From Narthecium ossifragum (Eukaryota; Streptophyta; Magnoliopsida; Dioscoreales; Nartheciaceae), in NCBI GenBank assembly GCA_963920575.1, contig OY986973.1, positions 21,619,851 through 21,683,850 of the forward strand: DNA of 64,000 nucleotides, written 5' to 3'. The notes beneath the pieces are model-generated. The model worked only from the letters and a program-made list of their open reading frames with translations, did no database searches and was not told the origin of the DNA. Made by a program: the position numbers and the translations under genes. Of the stretch, positions 1-10,985 are shown piece by piece (the stretch's first letter is position 1; each line of letters opens with the position of its first letter).

Positions 1-786
1 TTGCTGAACTCCCCTTTAAAAAGGTTGGAATTAAATATATGTCCTCACAGTTTTGTTGCCAACTCAGTTAAGGTTAGCATTAAAACTGAACAAAGCAAGA
101 AAATTGATGCATTATTCCCGGCCATGTCCGAAGAAGTTTAGAACACCTTCATAAGTTCATATTCTAAGTGTACATTTGTAAGAACCACAACTGTTTCTCG
201 TTGCAGAAAGAACGGAACTTTCTAAAAGTAAAAAAAAATCAAAGAGCCTTATAAACAAACATCAGTACAAGAAGTCTGATCTTAAAACACGGCATTGTTT
301 GCGATGCTTGTAAAATAGGTTGGCAACCTGCTACAAAATATGCGAAGTTGCCGCATTCCTTCTAGCACTCTCTGCAGTACTTTCAGGTAATGAATCTTCC
401 ATCTGCTATTTTCCGCCTGTTTATTACGAATTCCATACGACAGTTTCGGTTTTTGCTTGATGACTGAATCAAAGACATCTTTACACCAGATACACAAGTA
501 GTTAGTTCTCAAGGGGGAGACCATTCCATTCAGTGTTGCACAATGATGACTGTAGCAAGAGAGAATGGAGTAATAACAAAAGTTGATTGCAACTACACCA
601 CTAGTCAAAGCAAGTATCGAGAGAATCAAATTAAACATATAATGCTGTGGTCAACAAGAATAAGAAGCCAATCAGCCTATAACCCAATCGGTTCCAAAAG
701 CTACTCTTCGTATATCATTTACAATATCAATGCAGAAAGCAAAATATGATAAACAAAAACCGAACGACGTAGAAAAACCTTGTATG
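1..786. other. 3' flank of the ARM-repeat gene, no gene recognised
   Basis: AT-rich sequence beyond the stop codon of the minus-strand ARM-repeat gene. A minus-strand AATAAA hexamer lies at 420-425, about 360 nt past the stop, and could be a polyadenylation signal. Open frames here are short and match nothing I recognise. It is probably 3' UTR plus spacer. Confidence 0.4.
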
Positions 787-3359
787 CTAGGAACTTAAGG
801 CCAGGCCCTCCTTCAGAGTACTGGTCACACGAAGGATCGCCTGAGCACTTAATGGAGGAAGCTTTGATTGGCAGAAAACCTCCCAAGAATCAGTATTCAC
901 GGGCTCCCCAGCATCTTCACTTGGCGGGGCTTGTGATGTTTGATATGTGGTTTGCAATTCTGCTGCGAGGATCCGAGCAGCCTCTCTAGATTCAGGAAGT
1001 TGATCACTAAGCTGAGATGCGGCTATTTGGATCAATTTATCAATCCCGTATGCTTCAATTCCTTCTGCACCCTGCAGGATATATACCAGATGGTTACCAT
1101 ACTGAAACAATTATTCTTCAGAACTCAAAAGGTCAATTCATTTGGAATTTTTTCCTTTATGCTATAGGAATGAGTAAATGCACAAGGGATGCCATGAGTA
1201 TTATTCATTAACAACAAATGACAACAATATCAGAAAATCTAATGCATGTAGGTAGTGGATGTTTCAGAAGCAAGAACTGCCATGCTGTCATTTACTTCGC
1301 ACAGTACATGCATACAGAAAGGAGGGGCTAAATTAAGGACCTAAAGGTGGGACTAGGATGGAGCGATAATACAGCAAGGGGGGGGGGGGGGGATTAAGGA
1401 CTCAAAACCAAGTCACCCCCCTATTACCCTTTTCAGCAGTAGCCCATGGCAAGCCGTTAGACCCGGGCATTTTTACTCCATTGTAGCTTCCCTACACATG
1501 AAAATATTCCAAAACCAATTTTTAATTGTATCACGAAGATCAGTGCAACCTGACTTAATTACCACCACTCGATCTGGGCATTTTTACTCCATTGTAGCTT
1601 CCCTACACATGAACATATTCCAAAACCAATTTTTAATTGTATCACGAAGATCAGTGCAACCTGACTTAATTACCACCACTCGATCTGTTGAGTTTATTTG
1701 GCCTCTATTTTGATATTGCCTGCCGCCACAGCATTCCAGCATTGAAAGTGGCAATAAAGCCAATTTCCATGGGAAGAACAGCAAATATCATTTTTAAATG
1801 CGTTACAAAGACATGAAAACTCCAGAGAAAGGCAATACATGTAGACGAAACAAGAAAAATAGTCTTCTGATACTGAACATATGGCAGTTGTAGAATTCAA
1901 GTGACTATTAGTTATAAAAGACAAATATAAGAGTTGGACTAGACACTACCCACTTAACCTTGGGTAAAAAGATTTAACACTTTTCTTAATCGTAAACATG
2001 CATCCAGACAAGTGATTTCAAACCACCTTTTCTTGGCGACCATTTCAATTGAAAATTCTCCCCTTTTATACATTATCCTGCAAATATCTTGTGAACACAT
2101 CTTCGGGCAGATTCAAAGCTAAAAATGTCAAACTTTTCATAAGAGATTTAACAGGTCATTCAACACTACATATAAATAGTGAAAAAGAAGAAGTCAGACT
2201 TACTAATCGAGGCACACTTCGGCTAAAGTACGTGGATGCCTTTGCTCGAATTCGCGGGTTCTTGTTCTTAAGGTATGGCTGCAACTTTGGCAACAATAGA
2301 GAAGGAGAAACCCAAGTGGTCATTGCTAACAAGGCCGTCTCGGCAGCTTCACATACAAACCGTTTATCTTGTGATGATTTAAGAAGCAACTGTAGAAGCT
2401 GAACCAGAACATAAAAGAATTTAGGGATGTAGATTGACAAGTTCAAAAACTTGACACAAATGAACAGAAGTATAACAAATAGTCAGACCACAAAAAAGGG
2501 CATTTGCAGAAAAAGGAAATTACACAGTATTACAAAATATATCATACCACTGGATCAAGTGAATCAACTATTGAATCGCCGTAAACCGTAAAGATGTCTG
2601 CAGATGCCATTATTGCAGTTTTACAAAGAGCACTTCTTGGATTCTTCAAAGACTTCACAACCAGTGGAATCACATCTCCCCTATAGCCAATAAACAGTAC
2701 AAAGAAATATCAATTCAGGCTGACTGCTGAATGCCAACTATGTCAAAAGCAACACTTGTGACGCAACCACCATATCAAGTGATAAAAGCACAAATTACTC
2801 AAGCTCGAAAAGAATTAAGAAAGCAAAGCAGCAGAAGGCAGCATACAAGATCTCAAGTAGCTTTTCCTTATGATATTTAGACAGCTGCCGGACGTTGTTG
2901 AGTGCTTCACATATCTGAATCCAGTTCTTTGAATCCAACCTGCCTAGCAATGTCTAGATGAAACTGGAAACAGTCAAAAACTGTACTGTCTCGAATTAAA
3001 TAAATAAATAAATGTAAACTCAAGAGGTAGTAGGTCTGATGCTTAAAAAAACAACAAAAGAAGCAAGCAAAAATGGCACATACATCAAGCGTCGAGTCCA
3101 CATCCTTCAGATCAGTCAGATTTTCAGATTCTATGTATTCAACTTCTGCAGTGACAACTTCTCCATTACTTCCTAAATCAACTCCATTTAATTCAGCAGA
3201 GGACAAGGAATTGGGATTTTTGCTCTGTTTCGTGGAAAGATTTTCATCAGCATTTTCAACATATGGCTTCACATTGTTTCCTTTGCTAGAGCTGTCGATT
3301 CTTTTCTCCAATTCCACAACTGGAAGTACATTGAGATCTCTCAAAGCTTTGTCTGACAT
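787..3359 (-). CDS. ARM/HEAT-repeat (TOG-like) protein, plant At4g15830/At3g01450 type
   Basis: Five coding exons on the minus strand, in transcript order: 3359-3084, 2953-2847, 2680-2548, 2398-2204, 1071-787. All junctions are GT..AG and the phases join without a break, giving 331 aa. The start is the ATG in MSDKALRDLNVL, the first ATG after the 5' UTR splice acceptor near 3373. Residues 1-92 are an acidic, low-complexity N-terminus. Residues from about 93 on form paired amphipathic helices typical of HEAT/ARM repeats: LLGRLDSKNWIQICEALNNV, then the stretch with NPRSALCKTA, then one with NPRIRAKAS, then GIDKLIQIAASQLSDQLPE. This pattern resembles single TOG domains of CLASP-type microtubule proteins and the small plant ARM-repeat family named in the call. 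A role in binding microtubules is inferred from fold only. The C-terminus ends in a serine/leucine-rich tail. The last intron (1072-2203) holds a 111-bp duplication. Confidence 0.85.
1378..1392 (+). repeat. Poly-G run of 15 in the last intron of the ARM gene
   Basis: Fifteen consecutive G on the plus strand (C on the transcript strand) in intron 1072-2203. Simple sequence; its length is prone to sequencing error. Confidence 0.9.
1465..1686 (+). repeat. Two-copy tandem duplication, 111-bp unit
   Basis: Copies at about 1465-1575 and 1576-1686 differ at roughly one base (CATGAAAATATT versus CATGAACATATT). The near identity implies a recent duplication. It lies inside the last intron of the ARM gene and does not touch its splice sites. 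The open frame that runs through both copies is a by-product of the repeat. Confidence 0.92.
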
Positions 3360-3373
3360 TTTCCCCTGGAAAT

Positions 3374-6155
3374 CTAAAAGAAACAAAAAGGGCCCAATTT
3401 AGGGAATCATACTGTGATCAGCAAGTCTAAAGCCAACTGGAAAGAAGTAGTAGGGACAGCACTATTCCAAAATAATAGGGGCCTTAAGCCCCATGCAAAA
3501 CCACTATATCATAATGAATGACTTATCAAAGCGTAAAAAACATACAGTTCAAAGGTCTTGTATACTGATCTTGCTCTCAAGTCTTAACGCAGGATTAAAG
3601 TAGAATATCATACACTAAATATGCATTTGTAATCGAAGCACCCCAAAGAGAAAATAGGTATTGAGCTACCACTTTAAGGAAGCGGGGAGAAAACACGAGA
3701 AAAAAAAGATATCAACATCCTAAAGCAACATGAGTCACACTCAACTCAACCTGTTAAATATTCCAAGCGAACTGCAGCCTCCAGATAAACCAAGAGCTTC
3801 CTAGCTCCTATGCTACAGCCAGAACCAAATGCCATCTCTAATTCATCTCTAAGGAAAAAAAAAATCCCTTTGCAAGGAAAAGTGGATAATATAAAAGGCA
3901 CCACCAACTCGAAGATAAAAAAGGGTGGTTATAGAAACTAATAAATCAAAAAGGGATATCCTCTGAACATAAAAAGCAAAGAGAACCATTTGAAGAAAAA
4001 CAAAGTACACAAGCATAGATAACACAAATTGTATTCACTAACGATATAATAGTGGATAAATGACAAAGGTTCTTCATTGCAAAGTGGGAGCATATTGTGA
4101 TAGCGAAACCAGACCTATACATCAGAGAAAACTATATTTGGATATGTAATAGCCTGCAGAACATTGCAGAAAATAAAAAACACCTTGATGACCTCATTGG
4201 ATCTTGACACATTTTCTATCCACCATAAGCAAACACATTGGGCTCTAGGAACATGATTAACATCGAAAGCAAGGAGATTATGAGGTTAGGAATACGATGA
4301 CCAACATTGACTATGTTTCCCTTTTTTGTGTGTTGCAAATGCGAGCATGTCTGGCAACACCTGAAGCAAATAGAAAGCAAGAATCTTCAAACCTATCATA
4401 ATGACAACGGAGAAACATGCCTCCCAACTTCGACTAAGTTTTAATTCAAAGGACAATCAGGATGTTGAATAGCAAATCATTGATAGGGACAAATGCTCTG
4501 CGAACGAGTAGGGCATGGCGACACCTATATCATCCACACTAATTATTGCAATCGACAATGTCTGTATCATTTAACTGCAAGTAAATGTCAAAGTCCCAAA
4601 GGGTGAAACGTGGATGCCATGTGTTGCCAGGAAAATGGCAATAAAAGATCCATAGTCAACACAACACCAGGTGACGATGGCTGCACATAGCACTAAAAGA
4701 AACAACTTTAGTTACCATCTAAAAGAAACAACGCCTAATCACATACTTTATCCTGTTTGTGTTGCCAACAGCATCGCATCACTTTAACACAACCTCCCCA
4801 CTTCCTATCTATACAAGGAAATATCATCTCATCACTAACTTCGCTTCTTTTTCCTAGCATTTCACAAGAACCTTATCTTTTAAAGGATAAATGGGCTCAT
4901 CCTCATCCTAATTTACACATCCACATCTAATTCCACTGACATCCAATTGTGCCCCTCAATAAGGACGTCGTCACACAAGCATAGTCAAATCCAGGCAGAA
5001 TCGGCAACCTCTCCTTTTCATTGAAATCTCTACTTCCAGAGAATCAACAAAAAAATACTTGGTGGAGTTTGCATTAAAGAAGCATCACAATCATAGCAAG
5101 GCCTCATAAAAAAAAATTGAGCTGTTGTCCAATACTCCTTTCTTTGGAACTTTTTGCGCATTCTTCTATTCGCTCCGTAACGAAACTACAAACATGAGAA
5201 AACAGAGGCAATGAGCTGTCAAAAACTTGCATGAAGCCCCAACAGAATGACAACTGTAGGCACCCAAGCCACTTTGACTCTCCACTTAACTCACCATTTA
5301 CCTCTCATTTCCTTCTAAGGTTCCCAAGAGTTGGCACTTGATAACCAGATGGCAACATCTCTAAGATCTCTTTAGCCATGTACAGTATTTATTTCCTAGT
5401 TAAATTTAACCACAAAATCTCATCTTCTATACAGGACCTTGACTTCACAAACTTCTTAAATCTGCCAACGATAAGCAGATCCATCCAATGGAGTCTCTAG
5501 CTAGTAATCCGCATTTTAGACTAGCAGCATTGTCAAATGGCAATCGTCCACCCAAAGCACTTCTTACAATATATCTCAGTCATCCATCCCATGCATAGCA
5601 ATCGAAATCAAACACCCAAAAAATTTGTTGGGTTAACAATGCCATAACGGAATATGCACAATTCCGTGCTATCCACTCTAACCCATAATTAGAAACCACA
5701 CCAACTCAAAAATCCATATCACGTTTCCGCCAGAAACAAAGCACCAATCTCTCCACTTTCCCATTCCACTGGCATCACTTCCAAAGAAATCAAACAACTT
5801 CAACCCCAACGACAAAGATCTCATAACCTCTAAGACCCAAATCTATAGGGCAACAAACTGATTACACCAAACTCTACATCCACCAATGATCTAAAAAAAC
5901 TAATAAATCAAACAAGAAACAAGAACCTATAGATTACCAGATCGAAGTAGTCTTACTTACACTATACTGATTTAAATTAACCTCCAAAACAAGAACTAAA
6001 TCTATTCCCACGCGAACGAATCAAGACCACCGAGACGAACTCTACCCCTAAGAGATCCAAACAAAGAAGAACAAACATAACAAAAAAAACCCCCAAAAAA
6101 GTGCTAAAAATCCGCAAAAGGAGAGAAAAAATCTAGAGAGGGAGAGGCAGCTTAC
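3374..6155 (-). other. Long 5' UTR intron of the ARM-repeat gene
   Basis: The stretch is bounded by a strong minus-strand donor (GTAAG at 6155-6151) and an acceptor (TTTCTTTTAG, AG at 3375-3374) just upstream of the start codon. The 2.8 kb between is AT-rich, lacks long open frames on either strand, and shows no recognisable transposon ends. Leader introns of this kind often raise expression in plants; here that is only a possibility. Confidence 0.6.
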
Positions 6156-6230
6156 CAGAGAGAGACGAGAGAAGAGAGCGCGAGAAATGGCGAAGACTCG
6201 GTGAGGACTCGCCCTTTTTTTTATCGAATT
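6156..6230 (-). other. Probable non-coding first exon (5' UTR) of the ARM-repeat gene
   Basis: A CT-rich leader on the minus strand ends at the donor at 6156/6155. The upstream limit is a guess from the CT-rich tract and the change to AT-rich sequence near 6220. No ATG precedes the splice site in the part I can see. Confidence 0.5.
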
Positions 6231-6711
6231 CTTATTTTCCCAAATCCTTAACTCCGAGGAAATTGGGGTACTCTCCTCCCGGAAAACAGATTAATCTAAC
6301 ATTAAACGTATAGGTGGCAAAAGTATGTCTCTTGTATTAATTTAAAAGCCCGCTGTACCCTCCACGCAGCCAATCATCGGACTCCACGTGTCGGTAAAGT
6401 GACTCCGTCACTCCACGCTGGTGATGTCGGAGGTTATAAAAAGCGAAGAATTTAGAAATGGTATCAGGGACCACGAAATCAGACTGGAAAAACGACCTCG
6501 CTGGGTTTTGGGGATCGGCATCGCCGAGTTGGGTTAGGTGGTGCGTAGTTCGGGTCGGTAGTTGAAGTTTTCGGGTGATGATGACCATATTATGACCAAG
6601 AGAGAGACAGATAGGCGGTGGGAAATGGGACGGCATCACCACAGAGTGTATTTTTGGCCGGCGGGCACGCGAGTTGCACGTGACCCCTGTGAAGCTTATC
6701 AATTTTTTTTT
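6231..6711. other. Intergenic, probable promoter side of the ARM-repeat gene
   Basis: No gene is supported here. The 137-aa minus-strand frame spanning 6337-6750 has no recognisable domain and runs into the foldback element. Upstream control sequences of the ARM gene are expected here but none stands out. Confidence 0.4.
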
Positions 6712-7529
6712 GGGTGCTGTTATATGCACTACATAGACCTCTAAGTGCACTCAAAAAAAAATGAAATTACTATAATACCCTCCGCCCCTCTCTTCCCCTC
6801 TCTTCCCCACTCTTCCACCCCGACCCTGCCACCGTCGCCGGACCCCGCCACCGCCGCCCCTTTCTCCGGACCCCGCCGCCGCCGCCCCTTTCTCCGAACC
6901 CCGTCGCCGTTGCCGCCCCTTTCTCCGAACCCCGTTGCCGCCCGGCCTCCGGCCCCCTCTCTCCCCCCGTTCTCTCTTCTCTCTCCTCTCCCTCCCTCCC
7001 TCTGGTCCGCTCGCTCTCTCCTTAGCGGCCGATCGCGTAGCCGCGGTGGTCATGGCCGGGGTTTGAAGGGCTCCTTTCTCCGGACCCCGTTGCCGTTGCC
7101 ACCCGGCCCCCCCTCTCTCCCCCCCTTCTCTCGTTCTCTCTCTCATTCTCTCTCCTCTCCCTCCCTCTCTCTCTCTCTCCCTCTTGGCCAATCGCGCCGC
7201 CGTGGTGGTCGTGGCCGGGGAAGAAGGCGCATCAGCAACCACTCAAACATCCCTCCCTTTTTCCCCGGCTACGACCACCGCGGTGGCGCGATCGGCCGCG
7301 AGAGAGACAGCGAGCGGAGGGAAGAGAGAACGGGGGAGAGGAGAGAGAATGAGAGAGGGAAGAGAGAACAGGGGAGGGAGAGGGGGTGGGCGGTGGCCGG
7401 GCGGCAACGGCGATGGGTCCGGAGAAAGGGGCGGCGGCGGCGAAAGAGTGGGGAAGAGAGGGGTATTTTAGGGATTTTAGAAAAATATGGGTGCACTTAT
7501 ACATTTTTGTAGTGCATATAAAATTACCC
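6712..7529. mobile_element. Foldback (inverted-repeat) element with CT-rich and GA-rich arms
   Basis: The 818-bp element begins GGGTGCTGTTATATGCACTA and ends in the near inverse TAGTGCATATAAAATTACCC. Inside these ends TAAGTGCAC also pairs inversely. The left arm (6780-7200) is CT/CCG-rich and the right arm (7250-7470) is its GA/CGG-rich complement, so one strand can fold into a long imperfect hairpin. Runs of 8-9 T flank both ends and could be a target duplication of Mutator length, but simple T tracts are weak evidence. No transposase is visible; long open frames inside are low-complexity Pro/Arg/Ser translations of the arms. Confidence 0.75.
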
Positions 7530-7986
7530 TTTTTTTTGAATTTTTACTTATTAATCCCTAAAAACTTCTTAAATATCAAATATACCCCTCAATAGTTTGA
7601 TATTACACATGTACCCCTCAAAACTTGAGAAAATAATTAATCTGTCCATCCATCAACGTCCATCAGCATAACTAACATAACCATATTACAAGAATACCTC
7701 CTTTACGTCCTCTTGAAGGCAATAGGTGAGTACACCGGTACGTCCCCAAGTGTTGAGTGATGAGCGGCAAATGCTCTTCAAACTCAACAACCTCCAACAT
7801 AAACAAGAAATCAAGTCTTCTCCCTCGAACCTACTTCCAGCAAGAGCTAACAACACACCTAACACCCAAACCATGACAGTTCCAAACTAGAGATTTAGAC
7901 ATTGGAGATTAATGAGAAGGATGAGTAACCACCAACACTCCTGATTGTGGTCGCTTTGAAGAGGGACCAGTTGGACTCACATCCGC
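7530..7986. other. Spacer between the foldback element and LTR C
   Basis: AT-rich at first, then mixed. Phrases such as ATACCCCTCAA repeated near 7580 and 7610 resemble old LTR-type sequence. No gene, ends or duplications could be supported. Confidence 0.35.
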
Positions 7987-8327
7987 TGTGAGAACCCGTT
8001 CCTCTAGCATGGTTTGACCACATAGGTCAGGGGGCGTGCCTTGTTGGCTTGTTTCAGCGTCGATCACGATCCGTTTGATTGTATTGTTGATTTTGGACCC
8101 CAAAGGTAATTTGGTAAATTACATATTGGTGGTCGGTTTCACACTCGCGTTGTGCACACACAACCCTATGAATATATATGTGTTTGCTAGGACCCTAGAT
8201 GGGCTTGGGGTCGAAGAACCCGAGCCCGGCGCGTGAGGGCGATCGATCGTCACTATAGCAGGTCGGTTTGGCATTGTAGCAGGTTGGCTCGTGAACATTG
8301 TAGCAGGTTGGCGTTGAATATTATATA
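7987..8327 (+). mobile_element. LTR C, first part (plus orientation)
   Basis: Starts TGTGAGAACCCGTTCCTC, the LTR terminus also seen, reversed, at the right ends of LTR A (17456) and LTR B (53608). The conserved block near 8110-8165 (GGTAATTTGGTAAATTAC, then TTTCACACTCGCGTTGTG) is present inverted at 17290-17360 and 53515-53565. A GATCGATC palindrome lies at 8241-8248 and an AT-rich TATA-like tract at 8318-8327. The element is then cut by LTR A and resumes at 17462. Confidence 0.75.
8323..8327. other. Target-site duplication of LTR A (left copy, ATATA)
   Basis: ATATA directly before the LTR end TGTCACACC. The matching copy is at 17457-17461, after the other LTR end. Five bases is the usual length for Ty3/gypsy integration, but AT-rich sequence makes chance agreement possible. 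Confidence 0.6.
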
Positions 8328-8937
8328 TGTCACACCTTGACCCAGAAAACCCATACAGTCTGGGGTGTGAGGGTTCCTAATCTATGCAATCAATCTGTGG
8401 CGCATTTATATAACAATTATCACAATTAATTTGAAAAAATTCTATCAGAGGAGCATCATAGTAATTTCTAATAAACTACTATTTATAACAGTTCCAGATT
8501 AACATCAGAGTAAACAAGATTACTTAACTATACAATCCTCAGAGTTATGCGATTTTGTCATTGAATACAGATTCATAAACATTTAATCCCCGAAGAGGGA
8601 AATTATACATTTAATACATCTATCAATAGTGATCTATAACAAAAAGAACTGATGAAGATGCCAACACCTTAGGATCCTCGAGAACCTCCTGAAGTCACTG
8701 CGCTACCAAAAGCATGTCCAGCTAGTATTACGGAAGAAGAGCTTACGCCTGTACTTGCAAACGCAGCCCGGATATGAGTGAACGATAAGCTCAACATGAT
8801 TCTATTCTACGTCACACTAGAAGGAGGAAAATAACAACAGTGTCATTGCCCCGTCAAGTCTAAGGTATGCCAAGGGTCCCATAACCCATCGATGTCCTAA
8901 GGACTCTCGTTATGAGCATCTCTCTGAAACATATTAC
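8328..8937 (-). mobile_element. LTR A, 3' portion (minus orientation), split by element D
   Basis: Begins TGTCACACCTTGACCC and is alignable by eye with solo LTR B from 50774 (shared ACAATCCTC, a GGGAAAATATACATTTA-like block, CTATAACAAAA, GCAAACGCAGCCCGG, AAGGGTCCCATAACCC). It runs to the insertion of element D at 8938 and resumes at 16318. Orientation is minus because the TATA box at 17057-17064 reads on the minus strand. No internal retrotransposon genes accompany it, so it is probably a solo LTR. Confidence 0.72.
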
Positions 8938-9312
8938 TGATAAGACTTGAAAAGTGCACAAATCACCTTTTTAACTAGGTCTTGTTAGTCTCCGAGCAAT
9001 GCTATTTTGATAGTCTATGATGTGTTTCAGGTATAAAAGCCTTCAATGACGGTTAGATCATGTTTGGTGCTAAAACAAACAAATAAAGACCTGTTAGGAG
9101 CAAAGGAATGAAGATGGATTGGCTTTGAAGATTAAACTGTACTTGCTCAAGAAGAACCAGATGATGTACCATATATGGTTGGAAAGCTCTTGAAGTCTAG
9201 TTTCATGAGAAGTTTACGATTCGTGATTCCGAGTTTCCTAGAAGAAGTTATGACAATTTTAGTACCGATGGCGCAGTCTGGATGGTAGAACAGTAAATAC
9301 GCTGGAAAGTCC

Positions 9313-9456
9313 GATCGATCGGACACCTAGAGTCCGATCGATCCGACTATGCAGAAACCTGACAGAACGTATATTTTTCAGTTATACGCAGTCCGATCGA
9401 TCCCTCCATCCATCCTACTGAGTCCGATCGATCGGACACCCAGAGTAGGATCGATC
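9313..9456 (+). repeat. GATCGATC palindrome cluster in LTR D
   Basis: GATCGATC occurs at 9313, 9336, 9395, 9426 and 9449, often as the larger palindrome GTCCGATCGATCGGAC. Two pairs are spaced exactly 23 bp. The last copy ends about 85 bp before the TATA box. Confidence 0.9.
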
Positions 9457-9541
9457 GGACTCGGAAATGACCGTTCCCTTGATATTTATTAAGCAAAATC
9501 AAAGGCCGAGATCTAATCCGAGTTAAGGTGGATACCTAGGC

Positions 9542-9548
9542 TATAAAT
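9542..9548 (+). promoter_or_regulatory. TATA box of LTR D
   Basis: CTATAAATAGGC at 9541-9552 is a good plant TATA consensus at the expected place in the LTR, between the U3-like palindrome region and a transcribed leader. Confidence 0.65.
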
Positions 9549-9990
9549 AGGCATTTTTTAGGGTTTTTCGGGGTCTTTTCTTCTCTCTTGGAGAGGGAGA
9601 ACAGTTCCTTTCTTCTTTTTAACTTTTCTTTAGAGATCTTTGGGAGGAAATCCATGGCGGAAGAGTTTCATCAACCTTCATCTATGGATCAAGCCCTAAA
9701 GATGAGTAGCTAATTTTTTACCATGGGATTCTTATGATGTAACTAAGATTTCTATTATGGATTTCTGAGATCTAGGGCTTGTATACATGATTGTTAGACT
9801 TATATGGATTGATTTCTATTTTCTTTTATACCTTGGTGTCGATTTATTGCTGGATGTATGGATTGTTCTTGTTTGCACTTGATTTCGGAGCTTGTGTATG
9901 CTAGGGCTTGGATTGGATTCATCCAAATAAGAGGATCATGCTAGTATCATGATATCTCGGATGAAATCTTCTTCGTGGTTAGGGATTATA

Positions 9991-10050
9991 TAGTGCTAGT
10001 CCCACTATAGTAGTGCTAGTCCCACTATAGTAGTGCTAGTCCCACTACGT
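9991..10050 (+). repeat. Three tandem copies of a 20-bp unit in 5' LTR D
   Basis: TAGTGCTAGTCCCACTATAG at 9991, 10011 and 10031, the last ending ACGT. The matching region of the 3' LTR (about 15722-15740) has one diverged copy, so the array expanded in only one LTR or lineage. Confidence 0.92.
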
Positions 10051-10629
10051 TCTATCCCTAATCCTTCATGCATCCTATTTTTGTAGATTTGGCCATCGAG
10101 ATGCTAACACGTCTCTATCTCACACCTAAATCCATATCCATGTTATTATTTGCGATGAATTCATCCTAATAAGAGGGTTCATTAGCAGTGAACGTAACTA
10201 ATCATTCGGTCACTGATAATTAGATAATTGTTCTTGCCAACAAGGAATCCTAAACAGAACTTGTTGAGTGATAAGGAGAACTAGCCATTCACTTATCAAT
10301 TATTAGGGAGCCACTCATCGTGTTTGCATGCCCTGATCTTAGGAAGACTTGGTAGAACCTTAGTTACTGATTAAGAACTCCATGGTATCTTTTATCGCAT
10401 TTATAAATCCTTTAGTATTAGTTTAATTTCAATTCTAAATCTTTTCTCATTTTATCGGTAGGAATACTTAGATTGAGTTAGTTAATTATTTTCCTATGCA
10501 TTCCCTGTGGATTCGACTCGGACTCACTGCTCACTACCCCTAAAGTAGTTAGTTAGTAGTTTGATTATAAATTTGTAATTTTGAGTAGACTTGTTAAGGA
10601 ATGACACTTTTCAAGTCGTATCAAAATTT

Positions 10630-10648
10630 TGGCGTCGTTGCCGGGGAT
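10630..10648 (+). promoter_or_regulatory. Primer binding site of element D, tRNA-Asp type
   Basis: TGGCGTCGTTGCCGGGGAT lies six bases after the 5' LTR. It is complementary to the 3' end of plant tRNA-Asp (known consensus TGGCGCCGTTGCCGGGGA) with one mismatch. Reverse transcription would prime here. Confidence 0.85.
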
Positions 10649-10985
10649 TTTTACGGTGTTTTGAGTTGTTTACTTAGGATAGTTTCTTGCTTATCAATTA
10701 TTTATTATATAAAAGACCAAAAATAGTTTCAGTACTAATATTTTCATATATTTTTGGTAATCAGTAGGTGAAGAACAAAGCGGCCTCCTTCCGAGCGGTG
10801 AAGGAGCAAACGCCAACAACACGTCATCGAGATTGCACTGTTTGTATTTCTAAACCTTGGATGATCTTTATGATGTGTGGATGAGTGATGATAAGGACCC
10901 AGATCTTGCTCTTATATTGAAAGAATTTATTGCTTCTTGTTCTACATCACATAAATTGTCAGTTTCTTCTCCTACTCATTTAGTC

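Larger units (their letters stand above)
8938..10623 (+). repeat. 5' LTR of element D
   Basis: The 1,686-bp LTR opens with TGATAAGACTTGAAAAGTG and closes with the near inverse CACTTTTCAAGTCGTATCA, giving TG..CA ends and 19-bp imperfect terminal inverted repeats. It contains GATCGATC palindromes (9313-9456), a TATA box (9542) and a 3 x 20 bp repeat (9991-10050). Confidence 0.9.

Noticed and set aside
282..638. Minus-strand frame of 118 aa
   Set aside because: No recognisable domain, AT-rich composition, and it lies where the 3' UTR of the ARM gene should be.
6745..7512. Open frame of 255 aa rich in Pro, Ser and Arg
   Set aside because: It is the translation of the CT-rich and GA-rich arms of the foldback element; similar long frames occur on both strands and all are low complexity.
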